From positions 1 through 8,091 of the forward strand of contig CAKZJM010000033.1 of the NCBI GenBank assembly GCA_936943315.1: a DNA stretch of 8,091 bases, read 5' to 3'. The notes under the pieces were generated by a model. It was not told the origin of the DNA and did not search any database. It worked only from the letters and a program-made list of their open reading frames with translations. The position numbers were made by a program, and so were the translations under genes. Below, piece by piece: positions 1-5,691 of the stretch. Positions within the stretch are counted from its first letter, which is position 1. Each line of letters starts with the position of its first letter. The stretch is from an uncultured Methylophilus sp. GTDB taxonomy: Bacteria; Pseudomonadota; Gammaproteobacteria; Burkholderiales; Methylophilaceae.

Positions 1-12
1 TCTTTTGTATTT

Positions 13-56
13 TGGTAGGGTGTGCGGGGATCGAACCCACGACAAACGGATTAAAG
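13..56 (-). pseudogene. 3' fragment of tRNA-Lys(TTT), copy 1
   Basis: Read on the minus strand, this holds the 3' side of a tRNA-Lys: the end of the anticodon loop (CTTTAA, one base short of the expected CTTTTAA), the anticodon-stem 3' strand, a full T arm with TTCGATC in the loop, and an encoded ACCA end. The D arm and 5' acceptor strand are missing and are replaced by unrelated AT-rich DNA, so no functional tRNA can be made. The acceptor 3' strand (ACACCCT) differs from the ACGACCC usual in this tRNA. Positions 1-61 match 7060-7121 apart from two substitutions and a one-base gap, so the unit is a direct repeat. Assignment to Lys rests on the TTT-type loop and resemblance to known tRNA-Lys 3' halves. 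Confidence 0.75.
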
Positions 57-122
57 TTGTGTTAAATAGCTGATTTTATTTAATATTTTACTGCCATCGC
101 TCGCCAACAACCGTCTACAACA

Positions 123-686
123 TCAATCTTCTGTGCTGAGAATATCTTCAAGCGTTATCCAAGATTTAGGGGTGCTATTTAGTGGATTTTTGCCATCGAA
201 GAATTTCCAGTTCATACGGGGGTTAAACCTGTGAATATGGCTTGTGATTTCTACAATGGCGAACCAAAATCTCAACATATCTCCTGTAGGTAACATGTGT
301 GAAGCAAATATTGTAATGCTAACCAATCTTAAATGTTGCTTCAGAAAATCTTTGCAGACATTTTGGATTTCCGCCCATATAGTTGGTGAAGATTGCCATT
401 CTGGAGGAATTTTGAGAAAAATTGCTCCCGGCCTATCTTTAGGAAGATTACGTTTAGTGGCCTGCTTTAAACTATGTAATATTCCTTTAGCGGAAAAATC
501 CCCAGTCTCTAACTTGCATTTAGTATCTGTACAGACCTGAGATGCAAATGGAGCATCAATTAACAAATCAAAGCTTTCACCTTTAATACTTGGCTTAACA
601 AAATGGAAGTTTACGTTCCTTGTCATTAATAGTTTTGCAACTTCTAATTCTGCATAACTAGCCTCAATTTCACCCGAAGCAATCAT
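123..686 (-). CDS. PD-(D/E)XK nuclease-like hypothetical protein
   Basis: A 187-residue soluble protein with no signal peptide or membrane segment. The first 95 residues resemble a restriction-endonuclease-like fold: an N-terminal helix with Glu13, then FDLLID with Asp40, then a strand ending D54-T-K56, which fits the D-Xn-(D/E)-X-K pattern. After it comes a helix with Lys and Arg and the segment DRPGAIFLKIP (residues 84-94). This fold call is by motif only; the family is unknown to me, and DTK in place of the commoner ExK lowers certainty. The ATG overlaps the stop of the upstream lipoprotein gene as ATGA (683-686), which implies translational coupling. It is the only confident gene in the window with no export signal. 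It ends about 70 bp before the tRNA-Lys fragment. Confidence 0.8.
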   Translation of the reverse strand: MIASGEIEASYAELEVAKLLMTRNVNFHFVKPSIKGESFDLLIDAPFASQVCTDTKCKLETGDFSAKGILHSLKQATKRNLPKDRPGAIFLKIPPEWQSSPTIWAEIQNVCKDFLKQHLRLVSITIFASHMLPTGDMLRFWFAIVEITSHIHRFNPRMNWKFFDGKNPLNSTPKSWITLEDILSTED

Positions 687-934
687 ATGAAGAGTGGAGG
701 TGTGACGAACAGCGCATTCCCCTCAGTGTTGTGATCTTGAAGCCAATGCTCTAATTGCTTGAGTTGAGCTTCGTTTAACTTCCATGTCTTGGGATGAGCG
801 ATTACTGTATTCAACCCTCGGTCAGTCACTTCCGCCGAAATCAGTGGAGAAAACTCTTCATCGCAACCAGTTAGAAGAGAAAACATTAGAATTATGATCA
901 GATAAATATGGTGCATGTATAAGATTGCAAACAA
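683..934 (-). CDS. small putative lipoprotein
   Basis: An 83-residue protein from a TTG start at 934, or 77 residues from the ATG at 916; the ATG seems at least as likely, and neither has a good Shine-Dalgarno site. A hydrophobic stretch runs to the lipobox LLTGC, with the lipidated Cys at residue 24 (18 from the ATG), followed by DEE. The acidic residues after Cys favour inner- or outer-membrane anchoring, but the destination cannot be fixed from sequence. The mature part is about 60 residues with no recognised domain. Its stop overlaps the next gene's start by four bases, and it starts 39-57 bp after the upstream secreted-protein gene, so all three genes are probably one transcript. A lipoprotein coupled to a cytoplasmic nuclease-like protein is an unusual pairing. 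Confidence 0.7.
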   Translation of the reverse strand: MFAILYMHHIYLIIILMFSLLTGCDEEFSPLISAEVTDRGLNTVIAHPKTWKLNEAQLKQLEHWLQDHNTEGNALFVTPPLFI

Positions 935-973
935 TCAAAAATTTTTCTCAGCTCGATCTACAAAAAAATGTTC

Positions 974-1600
974 CTAAATTGGGCAATGAAGGTATCCATC
1001 GAGGGATTGTTGCCAGGCAGCTTTGGAATCGAATTCCTTAACCAAGCCATTTCCAGAGTTGCTTTCAGAAAATGCTCCCATCCCATGTTGAATCATATAG
1101 CTTGGATGGTAATTGGGTGGACCGAGATGCTTGATGATTTTGCATTTCGAAACTATCTCATCTGGATTGGAAAGTGTTTTCGTCGCTACCTCCCTAAAAG
1201 CGGATTGTTGATCTGGAGTTAAGCTACTAAACATTTGCATTTTCAGTACTGTGACAGCTTGATGTGCAGATTTATCACTAACGCGCAGGGTATCAAAACG
1301 ACCATAGACGCCAGCTAATGCAAACAAGATAGCAGCATCCTTGTTTTTATTTTGCTTAGCACAAACAGCGACTGCTTTATAAAGATCAGCTGGGGTAAAT
1401 TTGTTGCTGAATCTGTTTGATTCAATACACCCAAGTTCATTTTTTGACACAAGGTTGCCAGGAGCTTCAAAATTTTTAACTTGTATACTTGAGGCAGAGT
1501 CAGCTGCAAAAGTGCTGTTTACAGAAAAGATGGCAACCACTGCAAGTTTTAGAACTATTTCAAATCTTATAAGAGATTTTAGTGTGCTTAATATTTTCAT
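974..1600 (-). CDS. secreted periplasmic hypothetical protein
   Basis: A 208-residue protein with a long basic N-terminus, a hydrophobic core (residues 14-27) and a likely signal peptidase I site after STFA, near residue 32. The mature protein has four cysteines (58, 80, 153, 206), which suits two periplasmic disulphides. The centre (residues 70-140) looks helical, with LYKAVAVCAKQ and AAILFALAGVYGRFDTLRVS. The C-terminal part contains GPPNYHPSYMIQHGMGAF. I do not recognise the family, although the helical repeat-like middle recalls Sel1/TPR-type proteins without matching them. The ATG at 1600 is preceded by AGAGGG three bases upstream, a good but close ribosome site. It is the first gene of a probable operon with the two genes to its left on this strand. 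Confidence 0.85.
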   Translation of the reverse strand: MKILSTLKSLIRFEIVLKLAVVAIFSVNSTFAADSASSIQVKNFEAPGNLVSKNELGCIESNRFSNKFTPADLYKAVAVCAKQNKNKDAAILFALAGVYGRFDTLRVSDKSAHQAVTVLKMQMFSSLTPDQQSAFREVATKTLSNPDEIVSKCKIIKHLGPPNYHPSYMIQHGMGAFSESNSGNGLVKEFDSKAAWQQSLDGYLHCPI

Positions 1601-1707
1601 ATGCCCTCTGCAGTAGTTATTTATCTAGCAAAGAACAATACTGGTGCCAATTGAAGGATTTATGAATCCAGACTAAACTCACTAAGAAACTCAAAGAGTA
1701 GACAGCC

Positions 1708-1865
1708 ACTAACTGGATAACGTCCAATTCCCAAGCCAAGCCAATATAACGGCCAACAATCTCAGTCAGGATTACCGTCGTATCAGCCAGCCCCTGATTG
1801 TCTGTCTATGGTTCAAAGCGTGTGACTATGGGTAGTGTTTCGGGCCGTGAGTGCGTAAGTTTCGG
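1708..1865 (+). repeat. GC-rich interspersed repeat R, copy R1
   Basis: This copy shares its core with 3559-3688, 4256-4466, 5475-5622 and the window's right end. The most conserved stretch runs from CAAGCCAA through the TAACGGCCAAC box and CGTCGTATCAGCCAGCCCC to the GTGTGACTATGGG box. Aligned by eye with R3 there is no gap from CTGGATAAC (1714) to the stop at 1832. Many changes fall in third codon positions of a plus-strand frame that begins LDNVQFPSQANITA, but the frame is broken by TAG at 1832, so this copy is decayed. The stretch 1601-2008 has no complete gene. It holds this repeat, a tRNA-Ile2 end and a promoter. Confidence 0.8.
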
Positions 1866-1869
1866 AGAA

Positions 1870-1909
1870 GAGTCTCTCTGTAAATGGTAGCCCCTCTGTG
1901 AGTCTAGAA
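1870..1909 (-). pseudogene. truncated tRNA-Ile2 3' end with partial terminator arm
   Basis: Minus-strand sequence matching the last part of the tRNA-Ile2 fragment at 6950-7007. The acceptor 3' strand with ACCA (TGG at 1885-1887 on the plus strand) and the outer T-stem strand are kept. Identity breaks in the T loop around 1904-1909. On the other side, GAGTCTCT (1870-1877) matches one arm of the terminator that follows this tRNA elsewhere, but the second arm is gone and R1 takes its place. The acceptor also carries a substitution (GGGGCTACCA against GGGGCCACCA). Confidence 0.65.
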
Positions 1910-1932
1910 CTTTCTGTAGTCAGACTAGCCCA

Positions 1933-1961
1933 TTTACAATTATTTTTATCAATGCTACATT
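1933..1961 (+). promoter_or_regulatory. probable sigma-70 promoter of the PEP-CTERM gene
   Basis: TTTACA at 1933-1938 (five of six bases match TTGACA) and TACATT at 1956-1961 (four of six match TATAAT), with a 17-base spacer, about 48 bases before the GTG start. An AAAT tetranucleotide run (1970-1992) lies between this promoter and the ribosome site in the predicted 5' untranslated region. Confidence 0.5.
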
Positions 1962-2008
1962 TGTTAGGCAAAAATAAATAAATAAATAAAAATCTCGAGA
2001 GGTTAAAT

Positions 2009-2698
2009 GTGTCAAAAATAATAACAATCGCTTTACTATTGTTTTCCTATAATCTTAATGCTGCTGTTGTTTGGGACTTTAGTCCAGAAACTAGTGGCGG
2101 AAAATTATATGTTCCTGATAAACACAACATCGACAGTTCATCTTGGTCCAATAATTTTTATAGTCAGCACTACGAACAAATAAATTTCACCAATGACGTT
2201 ACTTTGACCAGAGTAGATCTTTACTATTCTAATTTTGCTTTCATTCCGATTATTTGGAACGGTGATTGGTCTCCATATAAAACCAACTTAGTGATTCGTG
2301 AAGATCTAAGTGGCACCCCAGGCGACATTCTTGTTTCACAAAAAATACAACTAACTGGAACCAGAGGACTTAGTAATGACGTCGGTGCTTATGTTGAAGC
2401 TAAGGCTGAGATTACAAACCCAGTGACTCTAGAAGCCAATAAGAGTTACTGGATTTCATTTTATGGGATTCCAACATTAGGAATTATGGATGCTCCTTAT
2501 GGAAATAATTCACACAAGATACTTGCCATAGCCGATCCAAGTAATCCTTTTTCGCAGTTTACTGGTTACATAACAGCCCAGAGTGACCTAGCCTTTAGAT
2601 TGTATGACAATACCGCTCCTGTGCCAGAAACAGAAACTTACGCTTTGATGATTCTAGGATTGGCTTTAATAAGTGTTACTTCAAGGCGTAAACTATAA
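2009..2698 (+). CDS. PEP-CTERM sorting-domain protein
   Basis: A 229-residue exported protein. The start is GTG, chosen because GAGAGG lies six bases upstream (1997-2002); an ATG at 2007 is out of frame. Residues 1-18 form a signal peptide ending LNA. The middle (about 50-195) is predicted beta-rich with many Asn, Thr and aromatic residues. The C-terminus (205-229) is a PEP-CTERM signal: VPETETYALMILGL, then a hydrophobic helix, then SRRKL. In known systems an exosortase removes this tail and the protein is placed at the surface or exported with exopolysaccharide; the second Pro of the usual VPEP is Thr here. No exosortase is in the window, so the enzyme must lie elsewhere. The gene is alone, with its own promoter and terminator. 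Its binding or structural role is unknown. Confidence 0.9.
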   Translation: MSKIITIALLLFSYNLNAAVVWDFSPETSGGKLYVPDKHNIDSSSWSNNFYSQHYEQINFTNDVTLTRVDLYYSNFAFIPIIWNGDWSPYKTNLVIREDLSGTPGDILVSQKIQLTGTRGLSNDVGAYVEAKAEITNPVTLEANKSYWISFYGIPTLGIMDAPYGNNSHKILAIADPSNPFSQFTGYITAQSDLAFRLYDNTAPVPETETYALMILGLALISVTSRRKL

Positions 2699-2718
2699 GA
2701 CATTAATTACAATTACTT

Positions 2719-2750
2719 AAAGGCTCTCTTTTATAAAGGGCCTTTTTTAT
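2719..2750 (+). terminator. rho-independent terminator of the PEP-CTERM gene
   Basis: An eight-pair stem, AAAGGCTC (2719-2726) with GGGCCTTT (2738-2745) including one T-G pair, followed by a T run to 2748. It starts 21 bases after the stop codon. On the other strand the U tract is weak, so it mainly serves the plus-strand gene. Confidence 0.85.
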
Positions 2751-2786
2751 TTGAGTTTAGTCCAAGAAGCTACCCCCGCGTCATCC

Positions 2787-2957
2787 TTACATAGTCAGGT
2801 TTTTGCTAGCTTTAGACCCACTAACATAGTCATTAAGATTTTTTGAGAGTTTATAAATTGCTCTTAATTGAGAAAGTGGACTTAAATCTACAGCATTAGG
2901 ATGTCCGAAAGCTAAAAGCAGATTTAATAAAATAACAAGTAGAAACCTGCTAAACAT
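2787..2957 (-). CDS. small secreted peptide, 56 residues
   Basis: An intact ATG-to-TAA frame of 56 codons. It begins MFSRFLLVILLNLLLAFGHP, which is a convincing short signal peptide with an Arg, a Leu-rich core, and a possible cleavage site near PNA (residues 20-22). The predicted mature peptide is about 34 residues, with Lys- and Asn-rich ends and no Cys. GAGAG lies a few bases before the ATG and gives ribosome-site support. It is transcribed towards the PEP-CTERM gene. The frame lies downstream of a terminator and tRNA-Ile2 fragment, in the same position that other minus-strand inserts occupy. I recognise no family. Without the signal-peptide pattern and ribosome site, an ORF this short could be chance. 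Confidence 0.6.
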   Translation of the reverse strand: MFSRFLLVILLNLLLAFGHPNAVDLSPLSQLRAIYKLSKNLNDYVSGSKASKNLTM

Positions 2958-3031
2958 ATTAACTCTCTATCAAGCTTGATATCTGATTCAAACTTCATAA
3001 ATAGTAACATCACAAAAAAAAGACCCACAAA

Positions 3032-3061
3032 CAAAAAGACCCAAGGCGTTAACCTTGAGTC
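3032..3061 (-). terminator. tRNA-type terminator hairpin, copy a
   Basis: GACCCAAGG (3038-3046) and CCTTGAGTC (3053-3061) pair around the loop CGTTAA, with an A run on the left that becomes a U tract on the minus strand. An imperfect second A-run-GACCCA (3014-3026) lies just left, as if the left edge had been duplicated. It follows the tRNA-Ile2 fragment on the minus strand. Confidence 0.85.
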
Positions 3062-3071
3062 TATCTATAGA

Positions 3072-3106
3072 CCCTCTGTGAGTCGAACACAGCACCAACG
3101 GATTAT
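3072..3106 (-). pseudogene. 3' fragment of tRNA-Ile2, cut in the anticodon loop
   Basis: The minus strand matches the 6950-7007 fragment from the anticodon loop (ATAATCC) through the T arm to AGAGGG. The 5' half is absent, and the acceptor end has decayed: GGCCACCA is replaced by TCTATAGA. The join to foreign DNA falls inside the anticodon loop, and the TAA of that loop (rc of 3103-3105) is the stop codon of the adjacent membrane-protein gene. Confidence 0.75.
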
Positions 3107-3489
3107 CTTAAAATACCCTGCGTATTTAACCGTAAGCAATATACAACAATGCCAAAGCTCATAGCCAAACTCCCATAAGCCTGGAAATCGGGACTTTCTG
3201 TAACTATCTTTATCAGGCCCCACATTAGATAGAAACCAAAAAAGTATATTGAAGGTTTACGAAAGAAAAATAGAAGTAATCCAGCAATAAATAAAATTGT
3301 TGGGTAAAGCAATTTCACAGCAAAATTCAACGGTGAGATTGCTCCTGTTTTTAATAATTCGATAAATTGTGTCCAATTTTCGAACATAAATATTGAAATC
3401 CCAATAAACTGAAAAACACAAACCGCTGTGATAATAAATATTGGAATTGGTCTTTTTTGAAACCACGATTGATTTTGTATAGCAGACAT
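3103..3489 (-). CDS. four-helix membrane protein, unknown function
   Basis: A 128-residue protein with probable membrane segments at about 15-37, 55-76, 80-97 and 104-119, so it is most likely an inner-membrane protein. Loops are short; the largest (38-54) carries ENWTQFIELLKTG. There is no signal peptide, conserved charged cluster in the helices, or motif that I recognise. The start ATG at 3489 has no clear ribosome site. The stop codon TAA is contributed by the truncated tRNA-Ile2 fragment at 3072-3106, so the natural 3' end may have been lost or the gene happens to end exactly at the insertion junction. Upstream lies repeat R2. Confidence 0.8.
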   Translation of the reverse strand: MSAIQNQSWFQKRPIPIFIITAVCVFQFIGISIFMFENWTQFIELLKTGAISPLNFAVKLLYPTILFIAGLLLFFFRKPSIYFFGFYLMWGLIKIVTESPDFQAYGSLAMSFGIVVYCLRLNTQGILR

Positions 3490-3558
3490 AATTGGAAAAT
3501 TGATATTTTGAGTTTGTGAGCAGTCTACACGATATTTTAATAAAACTTAGTGCCCTAC

Positions 3559-3688
3559 CGCCTGGATAAACCGTAAATGCTTCCCCAAGCCAAAATAACT
3601 GCCAACGATTTCCACCCTGATTAGGCGTCGTATCAGCTAGTCCCTGATTGCTTGGCTATAGCTCAAGGCGTGTGACTATGGGCAGAGC
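3559..3688 (+). repeat. GC-rich interspersed repeat R, copy R2
   Basis: This copy aligns with R1 and R3 from CCGCCTGG through CAAGCC, ATAACTGCCAACGAT, CGTCGTATCAGC and CAAGGCGTGTGACTATGGGCAG. It is the most diverged: one base is inserted near 3611-3625, and the plus-strand frame seen in R3 has several stops. The right end is overrun by the 3' end of the minus-strand gene at 3663-4166. Between 3490 and 3662 I see no other gene. Confidence 0.75.
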
Positions 3689-4166
3689 TTACTAAGGGTT
3701 GTGCATTCACACAGCGCACAGACCACTTAGTTTCAAAAAGGCGCAATTTAAAGTTATCCATATCGCTTTTTGGGGCGTCGCTGGGAAACCAAGTTGATCT
3801 AAAGCTGTTTGTTTTCAAATCGAATGACTTTATGAATCGGCTTGTCTGAGATGCACCTGACACTTTAACTTCTCCGCAAATGGTTCGTTCATCCAGATCT
3901 TCATGAAAAGTTAAATTATTAAATTCAGGATGCATCTGATCAACTTGCATTTCCCATTTGAGAATATCGCTTTTAGCTTTCTCTGCAAATTCACTAGGTG
4001 GCATTTTTGCTATTAGAGAAGCATCATTCACAGCCTCTTTTTCAAGACATGCTACTTTTTCATCACTAGTAGATAGTTTGTAACAGTCACTTAGAGTTGT
4101 AGCATTAGTTTGATACTGAAAACTTAAAATACAGAATAAAAATAATGCTCTCGAAGTAATAGGCAT
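3663..4166 (-). CDS. secreted hypothetical protein with repeat-derived C-terminus
   Basis: A 167-residue protein with a signal peptide (hydrophobic core at 6-17, likely cleavage after TNA near residue 22). The mature start has a pair of cysteines spaced 12 apart (28 and 40) in DCYKLSTSDEKVACLEKEA, a pattern common in small periplasmic proteins. The middle is mixed helix and strand with further cysteines in ERTICGEV and SVRCVNA. I do not recognise the family. The last six residues, AHSHTP, and the stop codon are encoded by repeat R2 in a frame different from the repeat's own open frames, so the native 3' end has been replaced or extended. The start ATG at 4166 has only a weak upstream purine stretch. 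A terminator copy lies just upstream, so it is probably transcribed alone. Confidence 0.82.
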   Translation of the reverse strand: MPITSRALFLFCILSFQYQTNATTLSDCYKLSTSDEKVACLEKEAVNDASLIAKMPPSEFAEKAKSDILKWEMQVDQMHPEFNNLTFHEDLDERTICGEVKVSGASQTSRFIKSFDLKTNSFRSTWFPSDAPKSDMDNFKLRLFETKWSVRCVNAQPLVSSAHSHTP

Positions 4167-4212
4167 TAGATGTAATCATCCATCAAAATCTCAGTTTACC
4201 CTATTACAAAAC

Positions 4213-4242
4213 AAAAAAGACCCAAGGCGTTAACCTTGAGTC
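4213..4242 (-). terminator. tRNA-type terminator hairpin, copy b
   Basis: GACCCAAGG (4219-4227), loop CGTTAA, CCTTGAGTC (4234-4242), with the A run AAAAAA on the left giving a U tract on the minus strand. It matches copies a and c base for base in the stem. No tRNA piece is left beside it; R3 follows directly on the right. It would end transcripts leaving the lipoprotein gene at 4535-5359. Confidence 0.85.
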
Positions 4243-4255
4243 TCTCGAAGTAACG

Positions 4256-4466
4256 CCCATCTTGCATTCGAGCCTGATAATAGCGTCAAGCAACTCCCGC
4301 CTGGGCAAATCCCAACTCCCACTCCAAGCCAACATAACGGCCAACGATCTGAGTCGAGATTACCGTCGTATCAGCCAGCCCCGGATTGCCTGCCTATGGC
4401 TCAAGGCGTGCGACGATGGGCAGGGTTTGGGGCTGCGGCTGGGTGAGTTTTGGCAGTTTACTCACA
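4256..4466 (+). repeat. GC-rich interspersed repeat R, copy R3 (longest)
   Basis: This is the most complete copy, clearly more GC-rich than the flanking genes. The left part GCATTCGAGCCTGATA is shared with R4, and the core from CAAGCCAACATAACGG to GACGATGGGCAG is shared with R1 and R2. It stays open on both strands over long distances: a plus-strand frame covers 4262-4540, and a minus-strand frame runs from the stop of the lipoprotein gene (4535) to TAG at 4394-4396. Codon-level comparison favours the plus-strand frame as the ancestral coding sequence. Confidence 0.8.
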
Positions 4467-4540
4467 TTGATTTTTTGAAAGATGCATTTCTCCAGCGGAA
4501 TCGCCAAAGCAAACCGCATGCGCGACTGACTGATTTATAA
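4262..4540 (+). CDS. possible repeat-encoded protein, uncertain
   Basis: A 92-codon frame that covers repeat R3, starting at TTG with no ribosome site. Read in this frame, R1 and R4 align with it without gaps and give related peptides: all keep Q-x-P-x-Q-A-N-I-T-A, then L-S-x-D, then R-R-I. Differences between R1 and R3 include about five third-position silent changes, plus N/D, V/A and F/L swaps. R1, R2 and the others are truncated or carry stops, so they would be pseudogenes. Its end overlaps the stop of the converging lipoprotein gene by six bases. The C-terminal third (GEFWQFTHIDFLKDAF) has no counterpart in the other copies. It could be the tail of a once longer gene. I recognise no family, and expression is unproven. 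Confidence 0.3.
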   Translation: MHSSLIIASSNSRLGKSQLPLQANITANDLSRDYRRISQPRIACLWLKACDDGQGLGLRLGEFWQFTHIDFLKDAFLQRNRQSKPHARLTDL

Positions 4541-5359
4541 CTGACAGGAACCCGGCTCATCTTGAAAGCCAGTACTTTGCACATATCCAATTGTAGTGAG
4601 CTCATCTTGGGGGCTGATTTGATACCAGCGATATTCGTTATTATTTTTAGGTCCTATATCTGTAATCACTACCATTTGATTCCGTGCAGCACTCCACACA
4701 ACATCTGAGCTCGAATCGGGTTGTATATATGCCTGAGTGTGTTCTGCTAAACAAACTGATTCGCCCTTTATATGCCCGTACAGATCGTAGCCGTCAATTT
4801 CCCAATGGAACACTGGATTTGAATCACATCCAGTACAATACATACGCATAATGAACTCACTCTCTCTGACTTCAACTCCAAAAATAATTTCCTGATCATT
4901 TTGAATCAACCAATACGGCTTCGAGTGTTGCCCATTTCCCAGTCCATTAAAAACCACTACACTAAATTTAGCGTTGTTCACCAAAACAACTATGAAATCT
5001 AAATAACCATCTTGGTTAGCATCCGCAGTCACTATCGGTCTAAAGAATTCCTCTTTGAACTTCTGCTGAAACTTTTGCTCCTGTTGATTATGCAAACACC
5101 AGCGAAAAATATCCGGATGCTCTGAAATGTCCTTGAGGGTTGATACATGATACTCAGGGTGCTCTCTCAAGAATAATTTTAAAATTTCGCTTTCTACCAG
5201 CCTCTTATCAGTCGGGTCATTTGCTCCTAGTTCTGGCAAGCAACCATATTGCGCCATTACAGATTGTTTGGGAGGTGGAGGTTTTGACTCGCAAGCTACT
5301 AATGAAATGCTCAGTGCAATAACTATCCACTTAATGTTGATAGAAAATTCTTTTTTCAT
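4535..5359 (-). CDS. lipoprotein with Ca-binding-like loop and SH3-like domain
   Basis: A 274-residue protein with signal sequence and lipobox LVAC (lipidated Cys23), followed by a Pro-rich linker (PPPP, 27-30). Residues 50-105 look helical. Residues 111-121 hold D-A-N-Q-D-G-Y-L-D, an EF-hand-like or FG-GAP-like calcium loop, leading into beta strands (122-175). A C-x-x-C pair sits at 175-178. The C-terminal 208-262 fits a bacterial SH3 (SH3_3) pattern: AYIQPDSSSDVVW, a valine-rich strand, then YRWYQI and IGYVQS. Such SH3 domains often bind cell-wall peptides. It is therefore probably an envelope-bound sensor or binding protein rather than an enzyme. The ATG at 5359 has no strong ribosome site. 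After its TAA the same frame stays open for 46 codons through R3. Confidence 0.88.
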   Translation of the reverse strand: MKKEFSINIKWIVIALSISLVACESKPPPPKQSVMAQYGCLPELGANDPTDKRLVESEILKLFLREHPEYHVSTLKDISEHPDIFRWCLHNQQEQKFQQKFKEEFFRPIVTADANQDGYLDFIVVLVNNAKFSVVVFNGLGNGQHSKPYWLIQNDQEIIFGVEVRESEFIMRMYCTGCDSNPVFHWEIDGYDLYGHIKGESVCLAEHTQAYIQPDSSSDVVWSAARNQMVVITDIGPKNNNEYRWYQISPQDELTTIGYVQSTGFQDEPGSCQL

Positions 5360-5442
5360 ATAGTTTTAGCTATTACATATTTGGTCTCCAAGCTACTACG
5401 AATTTATGTCTTCTTTATTAAAAATGACTACTACCTCAAAAC

Positions 5443-5472
5443 AAAAAAGACCCAAGGCGTTAACCTTGAGTC
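5443..5472 (-). terminator. tRNA-type terminator hairpin, copy c
   Basis: GACCCAAGG (5449-5457), loop CGTTAA, CCTTGAGTC (5464-5472), with an A run on the left. The sequence ACCTCAAAACAAAAAA left of the stem is shared with the copy at 8002-8033, so the repeat's left edge reaches at least to the U tract and a few bases past it. It lies upstream of the lipoprotein gene and insulates it. Confidence 0.85.
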
Positions 5473-5474
5473 TC

Positions 5475-5622
5475 TAGTAGCAGCTGCCCACTCAACATTC
5501 GAGCCTGATATCAACGCTAGCTCAGTCCCGCCCGCACAAATCACAACTCCCAAGCCAAGCCAACATAACCGCCAAAGATCTCAGCCGGGATGACCGTCGT
5601 ATCAGGCAGTTCTTGATAGTCC
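5475..5622 (+). repeat. GC-rich interspersed repeat R, copy R4
   Basis: From ATTCGAGCC to the CAAGCC before AACATAAC this copy has exactly the same length as R3 (65 bases). It continues through AACATAACCGCCAAAGATCTCAGCCGGGATGACCGTCGTATCAG, then stops matching near 5608-5622. The plus-strand frame seen in R3 is open here, but it has no start and runs into the next insert. The 331-base stretch 5360-5691 holds this repeat, the terminator and the leader of the next gene, with nothing else recognisable. Confidence 0.75.
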
Positions 5623-5691
5623 ATGCAATAAATTTGCAACCTCACATCTATACATTTAAAAGTCACCCATCGAACTAATTACAATTAATGT

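Noticed and set aside
244..540. Plus-strand ORF opposite the nuclease-like gene
   Set aside because: It is the antisense shadow of a coupled gene with better coding features, and it has no ribosome site.
968..1222. Plus-strand ORF of 84 codons
   Set aside because: It lies wholly opposite the signal-peptide gene at 974-1600 and has no supporting start signal.
1970..1992. AAAT run as a phase-variation switch of the coding frame
   Set aside because: It lies before the start codon, so changes in copy number cannot shift the reading frame; only an effect on expression is possible.
5381..5593. Plus-strand ORF of 70 codons over terminator copy c and R4
   Set aside because: It runs through a terminator hairpin, and its frame is not the one conserved between R copies.
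1708..5622. Repeat R as integron attC sites
   Set aside because: I looked for the RYYYAAC and GTTRRRY core sites in both orientations around the TAACGGCCAAC box and found no proper pair or long imperfect palindrome. Inserts also lie in both orientations and no integron integrase is visible. A search with a covariance model for attC would be decisive.
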